Positions 44,657 to 53,317 are shown, numbered from the stretch's first letter. The stretch: 64,000 nt of DNA from Levilinea sp. (GCA_029975215.1 JARKPO010000018.1:1-64000); one strand, 5' to 3'. Notes: generated by a model not told the origin, from the letters alone. Numbers and translations are program-made.

Positions 44657-45876
44657 ATGAACAGTTTTTCGCCAACCAGGATCAGCGCGTGCAGCGGCTG
44701 CTGCAAATTGCCGTGGATCTTGCCTCTACCCTCAACATCAACGAGCTTTTACAGCAAATTCTCAGTGCCGCGGTGGAGTTCAGCCACGCTGAAGAAGCAT
44801 CCATCCTGCTGTACGACGCGCAGCGCCAAGAATTGTTCATCCGCGCCGCTACCAACGATGAAAGTGAAGAAACCCTGAAAGAAATCGCTGTGCCCACTGA
44901 AAGCATCGCCGGGTGGGTAGCCCTCAACCGCCAGCCAATCATTGTGGACGATGTCCATCAAGACCCCCGCTGGTTCTCGCAAGTCGGTGAAACGCTGCAG
45001 TTCCCCACCCGCAGCCTCCTGGCTATCCCTATGATCGCCAAAGAGCAGCTCATCGGCGTTCTGGAGCTTCTGAACAAAAAAGAAGGGCGGTTCAACGAAG
45101 AAGACCTGGAAATCCTCACCGTCCTCTCCGCCCAGGCTGCCGTTGTCATCCAAACCGCGCAGCTCTTCGCCCAAAGCGACCAGATTTCCACCCTGGTTCA
45201 CGAACTGCGCACCCCGCTGGCTTCTATCAACACCATTGCCTACCTGCTTCAGCACCCCGGCCTCTCTAACAGCAAACGGCTGGAACTAACCCAAATGATC
45301 CAGACGGAAACCGACCGTCTGAACAAAATGACCACAGCTTTTTTGGATCTGGCCCGTATGGAAACCGGCCGTGCAGCGTTCAACTGGAGCCGATTCAGCC
45401 TGGCAGAGCTGGCCCAGGAATGCCTTAACCTATGCCAGCCGCGCGCCGCTCAGCTCTCCATCACCCTCGGCCTGGATTGCCCTTCTGCCCTGCCCGCGAT
45501 CCTGGCCGACCGGGATAAGATCAAGCAAGTTCTGCTGAATCTGCTCAACAACGCCGTTCAATACAACCGCCCCGGGGGGCAGGTTACTTTGCACCTGCAC
45601 CATCAAGACGCCGCCTTCGAGCTGCGCGTTGAAGATACCGGTCCTGGGATCCCGCCCGAAGATTTGCCCAGGCTGTTCACCAAATTCTACCGTTCGCCAA
45701 AAAATGAAAAAGCCTCCCCCGGAACCGGGTTAGGCTTAACCATTTGCAAGCAGATTGTGGAAAGTCACGGGGGAAAAATTGGAGCAGAAAGCCAGCCGGG
45801 CGTGGGCACAACCTTCTGGATCCACCTTCCCCAAACGTCTAAATCAGCTCGCGTGCCACGGCAGCTCCGCGAATAG
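44653..45876 (+). CDS. Soluble GAF sensor histidine kinase
   Basis: A 407-residue kinase without membrane segments. A GAF domain fills about residues 12-165 (STLNINELLQQIL, ASILLYD, PLRSLLAIP-type TRSLLAIPMI). The HisKA helix has phospho-acceptor His183 (STLVHELRTPLASI). HATPase_c shows N (NLLNNAVQYN), G1 (DTGPGIPPED), F (FTKFYRS) and G2 (GTGLGLTICK) boxes. It is the third gene of the REC-ParA/sirtuin/kinase operon (ATGA overlap), so its natural partner is the REC domain encoded two genes upstream. Its 3' end overlaps the convergent degV by 33 bp. Confidence 0.93.
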   Translation: MNEQFFANQDQRVQRLLQIAVDLASTLNINELLQQILSAAVEFSHAEEASILLYDAQRQELFIRAATNDESEETLKEIAVPTESIAGWVALNRQPIIVDDVHQDPRWFSQVGETLQFPTRSLLAIPMIAKEQLIGVLELLNKKEGRFNEEDLEILTVLSAQAAVVIQTAQLFAQSDQISTLVHELRTPLASINTIAYLLQHPGLSNSKRLELTQMIQTETDRLNKMTTAFLDLARMETGRAAFNWSRFSLAELAQECLNLCQPRAAQLSITLGLDCPSALPAILADRDKIKQVLLNLLNNAVQYNRPGGQVTLHLHHQDAAFELRVEDTGPGIPPEDLPRLFTKFYRSPKNEKASPGTGLGLTICKQIVESHGGKIGAESQPGVGTTFWIHLPQTSKSARVPRQLRE

Positions 45877-46719
45877 CTCCCACGGCCCCACAGCCAGCCC
45901 CACCAGGCTGGGGCCGGTGTGCGCGCCCAAAGCCGGCGCAACAGGAACAGTCGGTTCCCAATGACATTCGAACCGGTCTATTAAACTGGCCTTGAGAAGT
46001 TCCACGCCTTCCAGATTTAACCCATGCAAAAGCTGCACGCGAATGGCACTGCCTTCGCCGTACAGCGAAGCCACGATGTCCGCCATCTTGTGGATGCCGC
46101 GCTTCAAGGTGATCTCTTGAGCCAGGGTGGTGTAGGTTCCCCCTTCCTTCTCCACCCCAATCACCGGCTTGATGCTCAATAAAGACGCCAAAAGCCCTTT
46201 CAAATGGCTGATGCGGCCGCCGTGAATGAGGTATTTCAGGCTTGCCAGCGTATACATACCCTCGCAGCGCTGGTTAATTTGTTCCATTAAGGCAATGGCC
46301 TGCTCTAAGGACCATCCGGCTTTAAGTGCCTTTGCTCCCGCCTCCACCTGCCACCCAAACGGACAGGAAAGTGTTTTAGAATCCACAATAGTCACTTTGG
46401 CTTCCGGAACCATAGCAGCCCCGGCCCGCGCCGCGTTGATGGTACCGCTTAGCCCTGAAGAGATGTGGATGGACAAGATTTCGGGGTCCACCTTTGCTAA
46501 AGAGCGGTAAATTTCAGCAAACTCCCCCGCCGATGGCTGGGATGTCGTCGGATAGGATTCCGTTTCTGATAACATTTGATAAAACGTTGCTGGGTCAATA
46601 TCCACTCCGCTGGAGTAGGTTTTGCCTTCCAGCGTGATCCTCAGCGTTGCAAACTTTAACGATAACCCTTCCATCTGCTGCGGAGAAAGGTCCATCCCTC
46701 GATCGGTGACGATTTGCAT
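45844..46719 (-). CDS. DegV-family fatty-acid-binding protein
   Basis: A 291-residue DegV/FakB-type protein. The family binds a fatty acid in a cleft and presents it to a kinase (FakA) for incorporation into phospholipid. Characteristic segments: IVTDRGMDLSPQQ, TSQPSAGEFAEIYRSL, SIHISSGLSGTINAARAG, VTIVDSKTLSCPFGW and YLIHGGRISHLKGLLASLLSIKPVIGV. A FakA partner is not present in the window. GGAG lies 8 nt before the ATG. The stop lies 33 bp inside the convergent histidine kinase gene. Confidence 0.95.
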   Translation of the reverse strand: MQIVTDRGMDLSPQQMEGLSLKFATLRITLEGKTYSSGVDIDPATFYQMLSETESYPTTSQPSAGEFAEIYRSLAKVDPEILSIHISSGLSGTINAARAGAAMVPEAKVTIVDSKTLSCPFGWQVEAGAKALKAGWSLEQAIALMEQINQRCEGMYTLASLKYLIHGGRISHLKGLLASLLSIKPVIGVEKEGGTYTTLAQEITLKRGIHKMADIVASLYGEGSAIRVQLLHGLNLEGVELLKASLIDRFECHWEPTVPVAPALGAHTGPSLVGLAVGPWELFAELPWHAS

Positions 46720-46887
46720 GCGGCGTGCTCCACGAACGTAGTATCTGGAAATCTCTCAGGCCAATGTGCTCACCCCTCAAGATTTTTCCAACGTTCAGTG
46801 TATCTTACCCCTCGCCGTTTTGTGATGTGCCCTCAGTCACACCAGCGCTCACATTCCAAACTGGGGATTTTCTATGACCCGGCGCAT

Positions 46888-48672
46888 CTACCGGCTGCCG
46901 CGCCGTCCAAACTGGCGCTCCAACACGTCCACGGTCAAATGAATCATGGTCGGGCGGCCGTGTGGGCAGGTGCGCGGCGAAAAACACGCCTCTAAGTCGC
47001 GCAGCAAGGCCCGCTGTTCTTCTGTGCTAAGGGCTTGCCCGCCTTTCACCGCCGCACGCTTGCAGATGCGCGCCACCAGGCGCGCCTCACGCTCGGCCAG
47101 CAGCGGAGTTTCGTCCTCTTCAAAGTCTTCCACCAATACCCGCACCGCCGCAGCCGGGTCGCTGCCGGTGATCAGCGCCGGGATGGTTCGTACGCGAAAG
47201 GTGTTCGGCCCAAAAGGCTCAATTTCAAACCCCAACCGGCTCAGCAAGGGAATTTGCTCGTTCAGCAAAGCTGCCTGCGCCGCGGGCAGCTGCACCAGCG
47301 CTGGTTCCAACAGCGCCTGCCCTGCCAAAGGAGCATTCAACCCGCCCATCATGCGCTCAAACAAAACCCGCTCATGGGCAGCGTGTTGGTCAATCAGATA
47401 CAGGCCGTCGGGGCCTTCCGCCACCAGATACGTACCCCCCACCTGCCCCACCAGCCGCAGCAGCGGCAGCATCCCCGAAGGTGGCAGCGCAGCAGAGGTA
47501 GGCGCGCTCACCGCATGGGCGGCCTCCCCCTCGCCTGGCTCAGGCGCCGCCAGATCTGCGGCCATATCCCAGGCCGGGTCAATCGCAGGGCGGCCGGCGC
47601 TGTGCAGATCCAATGCTCCCTGGCCGAAAACGGGGGGTTGGGGCGGCTGCCAGCCGGTAGAAATCTGCGGCACAGGAGAAGAGGTCAGCAAAGCCCGACG
47701 CACCGCCCGCTGCACCCCGCTGAAGACCGCATCTGGGCTGCGAAAACGCACCTCAGCCTTCGCTGGATGCACATTGACATCCACAGCTTCGGCGTCCAAT
47801 TCCACAAACAGAACCGCCAGCGGAAAACGTCCCACCATCAGCAGGGTGCGGTACGCCTGCAGCAGCGCCGTGCTCAAAGCCGCATCCTGCACCCAACGGC
47901 CGTTGACAAAAAAAGTAATCTCTCGCCGGTTGGACCGCGTCAGCGCCACCGGGCTGATATACCCCTGCACGCGCACAGCCGGATCTTCCAGCGCCACCTC
48001 AATCATCTGCCGCGCCGTATCCACCCCCAGCAAAGCCGCCAGAATCTCTCGCCGGTCGCCGCTGCCGCTGGTTTGCAGCACCGCACGCCCATCCTGAAAT
48101 AACGAAAAGCGCACCTGCGGGTACGCCAAGGCGTAACGCGTCACCAAAGCATCAATCTGCTGCCGCTCGGTGATATCCCGCTTGAGGAATTTCAAGCGCG
48201 CCGGTACGTTAAAAAACAGGTTTTCCACACGCACCACCGTGCCTTCCGGCGCGCCCATCGGCTCATTAGCTCGCAGTGCGCCGCCTTCCACCACCAGGCG
48301 CGCTCCCACTGGTTGCTGTGCGGGGCGCGAAGTCAGTGTCAGGCGCGAGATCGAACCAATCGAAGCCAGCGCCTCACCGCGGAAGCCCAGGGTTTGAATG
48401 TGGAACAAGTCCTCTGCACTTTGCAGTTTGCTGGTGGCATGGCGCATCACCGCCAGGGGCAGCTCCGCCGCCGCAATTCCAGCCCCGTCATCTACGATCT
48501 CCATCAGCCGCCGGCCTGCATCTTCCACGCGCACGGTGATCTGCCGCGCACCGGCATCCAGTGCGTTCTCCAATAATTCTTTCACCACCGATGCTGGGCG
48601 TTCAATCACCTCACCGGCAGCAATTTGCGAAGCGACAGCCTCAGGCAATATTTGAATCGCATGCATCATCAT
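46888..48672 (-). CDS. mutL: DNA mismatch repair protein MutL (endonuclease type)
   Basis: A 594-residue MutL. The N-terminal GHKL ATPase has KELLENALDAGA, DDGAGIAAAEL, RHATSKL and TLGFRGEALASIGS. A Pro/Ala-rich linker (about 330-400) leads to the dimerisation and nuclease domain. The metal-binding motif DQHAAHERVLFE fits DQHA-x2-E-x4-E, and the ICKRAAVKGG, CPHGRP and FGRR motifs are also present, so this is the nicking form used without MutH. mutS is not in the window. Three tandem ATGs (48672, 48669, 48666) follow GAGG; the second or third has better spacing. A TATAAT box lies 17 nt upstream. Confidence 0.97.
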   Translation of the reverse strand: MMMHAIQILPEAVASQIAAGEVIERPASVVKELLENALDAGARQITVRVEDAGRRLMEIVDDGAGIAAAELPLAVMRHATSKLQSAEDLFHIQTLGFRGEALASIGSISRLTLTSRPAQQPVGARLVVEGGALRANEPMGAPEGTVVRVENLFFNVPARLKFLKRDITERQQIDALVTRYALAYPQVRFSLFQDGRAVLQTSGSGDRREILAALLGVDTARQMIEVALEDPAVRVQGYISPVALTRSNRREITFFVNGRWVQDAALSTALLQAYRTLLMVGRFPLAVLFVELDAEAVDVNVHPAKAEVRFRSPDAVFSGVQRAVRRALLTSSPVPQISTGWQPPQPPVFGQGALDLHSAGRPAIDPAWDMAADLAAPEPGEGEAAHAVSAPTSAALPPSGMLPLLRLVGQVGGTYLVAEGPDGLYLIDQHAAHERVLFERMMGGLNAPLAGQALLEPALVQLPAAQAALLNEQIPLLSRLGFEIEPFGPNTFRVRTIPALITGSDPAAAVRVLVEDFEEDETPLLAEREARLVARICKRAAVKGGQALSTEEQRALLRDLEACFSPRTCPHGRPTMIHLTVDVLERQFGRRGSR

Positions 48673-48689
48673 GGACCTCGTCTCCCGCC

Positions 48690-48695
48690 ATTATA
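48690..48695 (-). promoter_or_regulatory. -10 box (TATAAT) of mutL
   Basis: A consensus TATAAT on the minus strand, giving a leader of about 10 nt that holds GGAGACGAGG. Confidence 0.5.
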
Positions 48696-48764
48696 CCAAT
48701 TTCGCTTACCCCACTGGGGACAAGTGAGGGTAAAATCAACCCATCTCGGATTGGAGCCTGTCCC

Positions 48765-49049
48765 ATGCGTGTGACCCTTTTTGCCAACTTCCGCGAACAT
48801 GCCGGCGTCAAGTCCTTTGAACTGGACCTGCCCGCGCACACCACCATCCAGCAGGCCGTGGAAGCCATCGTTCAACGTTACCCGGCTCTGCGGCGCCATT
48901 GGCTTAACGAAGCCGGAGAAATTCACGCGCATGTGCACATCTTCGTCAACGGTGAAGAATATCTCACCCTGCCTGAGGCCGAGCGCACCCCCTTGCAGCC
49001 CCAGGACAGCCTGGATTTCTTCCCTCCCGTGGCGGGCGGTCAGCTTTAG
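48765..49049 (+). CDS. MoaD/ThiS-family ubiquitin-like protein
   Basis: A 94-residue beta-grasp protein (VTLFANFREHAGVKSFELDL, cut here, opening strand and helix; QDSLDFFPPVAGG at the end). MoaD and ThiS carry sulfur as a thiocarboxylate on a terminal Gly-Gly. Here the Gly-Gly is followed by Gln-Leu, so a protease would have to expose it, or the protein has another job. No moaE, moeB, thiF or aldehyde:ferredoxin oxidoreductase gene is adjacent. GGAG precedes the ATG by about 9 nt. It lies between mutL (divergent) and rnpB. Confidence 0.85.
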   Translation: MRVTLFANFREHAGVKSFELDLPAHTTIQQAVEAIVQRYPALRRHWLNEAGEIHAHVHIFVNGEEYLTLPEAERTPLQPQDSLDFFPPVAGGQL

Positions 49050-49106
49050 CCCGCTTTCGCACGCACGGTTGACGCCGCGCCCCGAAGGCGGTATCATCAC
49101 CTTACC

Positions 49107-49501
49107 CCAGGTCGGCCGGGAGATCGCGGCTTCGCTGGTCGAAGTCGAGGAAAGTCCGCGCTCCACAGGGCAAGATGCCGGGTAACCCCCGGGGCGGGGC
49201 AACCTGCCGGATCGGGCCACAGAAACATACCGCCCTCACGGGCAAGGGTGAAACGGTGGTGTAAGAGACCACCGGCGTCCGCAGCAATGCGGCGGCCAGG
49301 CAACCCCCATCTGGAGCAAGGCCAAGCAGGCGCAAGCACCCCTCGTGGGCGCAGGAAGCGGCTCGTTTCCTTTGAGCGTCGGGTAGGCTGCTTGAGCGCA
49401 CTGGAGACAGTGCGCCTAGAGAGATGATCTCCAAAACCGAGGTGGTCCCCTCGCGGGATACCCCTTGGTTGAACAGAACGCGGCTTATAGGCTGACCTGG
49501 G
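49107..49501 (+). ncRNA. rnpB: RNase P RNA (bacterial type A)
   Basis: The sequence contains the two universal cores: GAGGAAAGTCCGCGCTCCAC (about 49147-49166) with ACAGGGCA after it, and ACAGAACGCGGCTTATAGG (about 49474-49492). The termini pair as P1 (CCAGGTC at the 5' end, GACCTGG at the 3' end), which sets the limits at about 395 nt. An AGAAACATACCGCC segment and a GGTGGTAAGAGCxCACCGG-like J/P region (gtgtaagagaccaccgg) lie in between. It cleaves 5' leaders from tRNA precursors; the protein subunit gene (rnpA) is not here. Exact ends are within a few nt. Confidence 0.96.
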
Positions 49502-49519
49502 GCCTGTTTCCCTCATCCC

Positions 49520-49705
49520 TCAAATTATTAATATCAAGCCGTCAACGTCCCAAATTGCTAGCCGGTGAGCCCCCGCGAACGGTAATACACGGTCAGGAAC
49601 GTCATCAGAATACCAAAGCCGCTGAAGACGAAGGAATTCACCATCCTTGCCAGTGTGCAAGTCTTTGGTGGAAAACCCTTTGGCTTCCAAGCGCAGCCTG
49701 CCCAT
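49520..49705 (-). CDS. Small ORF downstream of the DMT permease (doubtful)
   Basis: A 61-codon frame from ATG 49705 to 49520 lies between the permease stop and rnpB, with TAAGGA 9 nt before the ATG. The predicted peptide is basic at the start and has no recognisable domain, signal or membrane segment. It could be a small coding gene, a decayed remnant or chance; nothing else explains this 216-bp gap. Confidence 0.2.
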   Translation of the reverse strand: MGRLRLEAKGFSTKDLHTGKDGEFLRLQRLWYSDDVPDRVLPFAGAHRLAIWDVDGLILII

Positions 49706-49717
49706 TTTGTACAATCC

Positions 49718-50722
49718 TTAATAAACAGCCACCAGATATGCGCCGATTAAATAGAACAAAATCGCGCCCGCCAGAGCGGCGTACACCCGCCGCGAAGCCC
49801 CCCGAAACTCACCGTAGGCCAGCCCCCACAGCTGCGTCCACAAGTTGGCCGTCACCCCCAAAGGCCAAGAAATCGCCGCGCTCAAAAAGGCGGTTCCAAA
49901 GGTGTGCAGGATATTGCCGCCGTAATGCGCCAGGCCGCTAAGAATACCAAATTTGTGTACTGATAACGGCGCACGCAGCACCGTGCCCCACTCTTTGCGC
50001 ACTGTCAGCGGAATGCCGCTGGAAAGCAGCGCCCCCACAAATGCTCCACTGGCCAGCAAAGCCATGAACGGAAGCACCGCCAGCCCCGCCGGTTGGGTCA
50101 CCGATTTCAAACCGTACGACAGTGCCATGGTGTAAGCGGGTGTGAAGGCAGCGGCGGCGGCCATCAGCCCCAGCGACTTCCACAATTCGCTGGGGGTAAA
50201 CTGCACCGTGCTGAGGTTTTCCACCTGCTGATCGCGTGCCTTCCAGTTGCCTGCCACCATCGAGGCCCCCACCGCCGCCAGCAGGAACAGGGTCGAAGCC
50301 GCCAGCCGCCCCACCGACAGGTTCTCCGGCATGCCCCCCACCAGTGCCGAAACCGCCGTGCCCGCCAGGATATTGATCGAAGCCTGAATCGGCTGGGCCA
50401 GCAGCAGCCCAATCTTGGAGAGCACCACCAGCGAAAGGCGCATGCCGAACACATACAGCATCCCGCACAGCAGGGTCATCCACACCCGGCTGGCATCCTG
50501 CGCCCACACGGTCTGGATGTGCCGCCACAGGTTCGAGCCTTCCAAAATGCCCGCCACACCCCACACAAACACCAATGAGGTGGCAAACAGGGTCATATAA
50601 AATCCGTCAATGGGGTAATTCTTGAGGTACTTCAGCGAGATGAACCATGTACCCCATAAAAAAGCCGCCGTCAGGCTCATGATGACAGCGGCTCCCGTTG
50701 TCAGCTCAGGTTGAAAATTCAT
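49718..50722 (-). CDS. DMT-superfamily permease (ten membrane helices)
   Basis: A 334-residue membrane protein with ten predicted helices in two related halves, typical of drug/metabolite transporters. The first helix pair reads AFLWGTWFISLKYLKNYPIDGFY, cut here, with a Gly-Thr-Trp motif reminiscent of the glucose/ribose/rhamnose (GRP) and ureide-permease branches rather than EamA exporters. A hydrophilic loop separates the halves (about 165-180). It is the last gene of the GntR-BtpA-PfkB-permease operon, so uptake of the compound phosphorylated by the kinase is a reasonable inference. Confidence 0.8.
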   Translation of the reverse strand: MNFQPELTTGAAVIMSLTAAFLWGTWFISLKYLKNYPIDGFYMTLFATSLVFVWGVAGILEGSNLWRHIQTVWAQDASRVWMTLLCGMLYVFGMRLSLVVLSKIGLLLAQPIQASINILAGTAVSALVGGMPENLSVGRLAASTLFLLAAVGASMVAGNWKARDQQVENLSTVQFTPSELWKSLGLMAAAAAFTPAYTMALSYGLKSVTQPAGLAVLPFMALLASGAFVGALLSSGIPLTVRKEWGTVLRAPLSVHKFGILSGLAHYGGNILHTFGTAFLSAAISWPLGVTANLWTQLWGLAYGEFRGASRRVYAALAGAILFYLIGAYLVAVY

Positions 50723-50744
50723 TATTCACTCCGGTAAAAAAAGA

Positions 50745-51698
50745 TTATAGCCGGTAGGCCGCCTCAAGCGCCCGTTCCAGCCGTTCCACAGCCTCTGCAC
50801 GCAGTTCTGGCTGCCAGGAGGGAGTTCCAGGGGTGCGCACCACAAACATGGCTGAAATGGCCGCGTACGCGCCCGCCAGGCGGGCTTCCTGGCCCAGCGC
50901 CCAGCCCACGCACAACCCGCCTCCATAGGCGTTGCCTGCGCCGGTGGGGTCCACCGCCGCCACGGGCACGGGCGGAAGGCACCACATCTCGTCGTGCTCC
51001 CGATCCCACACATACGACCCGTGCGACCCGTGCCGCACAGCCACCAGGGCCGGGCCGAGTTTAGACCAATAACGCATCACCGTCAAGGGGTCATCGCTGC
51101 CGGCGATGCCGCTGGCGGCGGGCCAATCGGGCGTCACCGTGTCGGCCTGCCGCACCAAAGCCAGCATATCCTCCCGGTTACGCCAATCGTCCGACCAGAT
51201 CAGCGGCTCCAGGGAGAAAATGCACCCCGCCGCCTGCAAGGCCAGAGCATTTTGCACCATCGGCTCATCGGCAAACTCGGTGATGAGGTGAATGCAGCGC
51301 GGGTTTTGATAATCCGCCGGCAAACCGATGGGATGCACCACCAGTTTTTCAATCGCCAGGGTCAAGCCCGCCAGGTCCAAGCCCAATTGGGGGTCATCTG
51401 CGCGGTATTCTGAATCGTTGTATTGCAGTCCGCCGTGCGGCGTGGGGATTCCCGACAGGCGTACCACCCCCTGCAAATCCACCCCCACCGCCCCCAGCTC
51501 AGCCTGATTGCCCGCCGGAAAATCATCCCCCACGCGCGAAAGCAGGCCGACCGAATCGTGCCAGACGCGCGCCCCAAAAGCCGCCTGCGGTCCGCCCCCG
51601 CCCAACACCCGCCGCACCACGCGCCCATCCAACAGGCGGATGCTGTCCAGAATGATTTTTCCATAAATGACAAAGTCAATCATACGCGAAATACTCAC
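50745..51698 (-). CDS. PfkB-family carbohydrate kinase homologue with GAGN active-site variant
   Basis: A 317-residue ribokinase-fold protein. The N-terminal GGGGPQAAFGARVW corresponds to the first PfkB signature region, and the ATP-side signature normally ending Gly-Ala-Gly-Asp reads VDPTGAGNAYGGG, with Asn256 in place of the catalytic-base Asp. The same DPTG(A/G)GN form occurs, as far as I recall, in the eukaryotic Mak32 branch. Activity may be reduced, or the substrate may be an unusual (pseudo)nucleoside. The GTG start (51698) overlaps the BtpA stop (GTGA), so the two are coupled. In an operon with a permease and a GntR repressor. Confidence 0.85.
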   Translation of the reverse strand: MSISRMIDFVIYGKIILDSIRLLDGRVVRRVLGGGGPQAAFGARVWHDSVGLLSRVGDDFPAGNQAELGAVGVDLQGVVRLSGIPTPHGGLQYNDSEYRADDPQLGLDLAGLTLAIEKLVVHPIGLPADYQNPRCIHLITEFADEPMVQNALALQAAGCIFSLEPLIWSDDWRNREDMLALVRQADTVTPDWPAASGIAGSDDPLTVMRYWSKLGPALVAVRHGSHGSYVWDREHDEMWCLPPVPVAAVDPTGAGNAYGGGLCVGWALGQEARLAGAYAAISAMFVVRTPGTPSWQPELRAEAVERLERALEAAYRL

Positions 51699-52507
51699 CG
51701 TTCCAACTGGCGCACCAGATCCACATAACGCCGCACTTTTTCCACATCCACCGCACTGCCCCAGCCGCCTTTTTCCAGGCAGCTGCCCACAAAAACCCCA
51801 TCTGCCTCGGCCATGCGCCGCTGTACATTCTCGTGGTTGGTGAATCCGCCCAAAAACACCGGCAGGCCGGGGTTGGCTGCCTTAATTTCGCGCACCAGAG
51901 CCGCGTTTTGGCCCTCATCCGCGTGGGCCACTTCCACGGCGTCGGCCCCGGTCATTCTTGCCAGGCGCGCCACCTCCGCCGCCGTCTTAGGTTCACCGGC
52001 CCAATGGAAATGCATCCCCGCCACTTCGGCCACCAGCTTCAGCCCCTGCGCGCCAATCGCGCGGCGGTAATTCAAAAAGGCCAGTGGGTTGGCCTCTACC
52101 ATGCCAAACGGCGATTCCGTGCGCCCTACCAGGGCCGTGCAGCGCAAAAAAGAACCGCCCGCCACCCGAGCTGCCGCCGCCGAGGCGCTCAGCCCATTCC
52201 ACATGATCTGCACGCCAATTTGAAAATCCTCGCCGGTGGCCTGCGCCACCGCGCGGGTAATCACCGCCATCCCCGCCACGCGCACCGGGTCGGCCTCATC
52301 CTGGGTGGGATAGACCTTATCCACCGTCTGGATCAAGCAGCCGTCCGCACCGCCTTCGTACAACGCGCGCGCGTCCTGCACGGCTTTCTCCAGTGAGCGC
52401 TCAAAATCACCTTCCTGAAAGAAAGGCGTCCCCGGCATGGGCAGCAAATGCACCAGCCCGATCACCGCTTTTTTCTTCCCAAGTGACTCAAAATTCCGCA
52501 TCATCAT
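51695..52507 (-). CDS. BtpA/SgcQ-family TIM-barrel protein
   Basis: A 270-residue protein of the BtpA family (named for photosystem I biogenesis in cyanobacteria; SgcQ in E. coli sugar operons). In non-phototrophs it is thought to act in sugar or nucleoside catabolism. Typical strands: VIGLVHLLPMPGTP, GGADGCLIQTVD, IGVQIMWNGLSAS, FLRCTALVGR, GADAVEVAHADEG, VFLGGFTNHENVQ and DGVFVGSCLEKGG (phosphate-binding-like end). No phototrophy genes are here, so a catabolic role is favoured. Three tandem ATGs (52507, 52504, 52501) follow GGGG. It is coupled to the PfkB-like kinase by a GTGA overlap. Confidence 0.85.
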   Translation of the reverse strand: MMMRNFESLGKKKAVIGLVHLLPMPGTPFFQEGDFERSLEKAVQDARALYEGGADGCLIQTVDKVYPTQDEADPVRVAGMAVITRAVAQATGEDFQIGVQIMWNGLSASAAAARVAGGSFLRCTALVGRTESPFGMVEANPLAFLNYRRAIGAQGLKLVAEVAGMHFHWAGEPKTAAEVARLARMTGADAVEVAHADEGQNAALVREIKAANPGLPVFLGGFTNHENVQRRMAEADGVFVGSCLEKGGWGSAVDVEKVRRYVDLVRQLER

Positions 52508-52549
52508 CCCCGGTAAATTCGTCCTCGCCCCTGTTCTCACCCCTGGGCG

Positions 52550-53317
52550 CTATTCTGGCTGGATCGGCTCGCTCTTCAAGCGGTAAATGCTGGTGGAAAA
52601 TTGGAACATATTCCCGTGGAAGGTGGCAATGCACACTTCAATCGGCACGTTCCCTTCGATGTAGCTCACCCCGCGAAAATGAAAATGCGGCGACCCAGGG
52701 CGCACCTGCAGCATTTCGGCCACCTCGGGCGTGGCCGTAATGGGGACCAGGGTGGCCTCATTGCGCACCACGGGCGCGCCCATCAGCTCCTCGTACAAGC
52801 GGTAAAACGAAGCCCGCTCCAGGTCAAAGTTCTGCATCCTCAGGCCCAGCGACTCGCGCACCACATTGGTCATAATCACCGCCGGGGTATCGTTCACAAA
52901 GCGCAGGCGGCGAAAGCGGATGAAGCGGTGTTCCTGATCTGGCGGCAGTCCAAATTCCCGCACGAGCGTGTCGCTGCCAATCACCGGCTCCACCGAAAGC
53001 AGCTTCGACTGGGTGTAATTCCCCGCATCTTGAATATTGCGCGAAAAACCGCTGATCTTCTTGAGCGTGTCCTGATACTTCGGGTACGTGATCAGGCTGC
53101 CCTTGCCCTGGATGCGTTTGATGAACCCCTCGCGTTCCAAATCGTCCAGAGCGCGCGTCACCGTGATGCGGCTGACCGCATGAGTCTCGCAGTACGACTG
53201 CTCCGAGGGCAGCAAAGACCCCGGGGGCATATTCCCTTCCAGAATCTGGTCGCGGATGATCAATTTGAGCTGTTCATACAGAGGAACAGGGCTGTCACGG
53301 TGAATTTTTCCAGTCAC
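52550..53317 (-). CDS. GntR-family (HutC/UTRA) transcriptional regulator
   Basis: A 255-residue regulator with an N-terminal GntR winged helix (about 8-70; PLYEQLKLIIRDQI, LLPSEQSYCETHAVSRITVTRALDDLE, cut, then IQGKGSL) and a C-terminal UTRA effector domain (about 90-245). UTRA regulators usually sense a sugar or amine phosphate from the pathway they control. The best start is GTG 53317, about 6 nt after GGGAGG. It heads the BtpA-PfkB-permease operon and probably represses it through the palindrome at the promoter. Operon inducer unknown. Confidence 0.93.
   Translation of the reverse strand: MTGKIHRDSPVPLYEQLKLIIRDQILEGNMPPGSLLPSEQSYCETHAVSRITVTRALDDLEREGFIKRIQGKGSLITYPKYQDTLKKISGFSRNIQDAGNYTQSKLLSVEPVIGSDTLVREFGLPPDQEHRFIRFRRLRFVNDTPAVIMTNVVRESLGLRMQNFDLERASFYRLYEELMGAPVVRNEATLVPITATPEVAEMLQVRPGSPHFHFRGVSYIEGNVPIEVCIATFHGNMFQFSTSIYRLKSEPIQPE

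Noticed and set aside
50745-52507. Photosynthesis-related locus, because of the BtpA family name
   Set aside because: No phototrophy genes are present; BtpA homologues occur in sugar operons, and the neighbours are a kinase, a permease and a GntR regulator.
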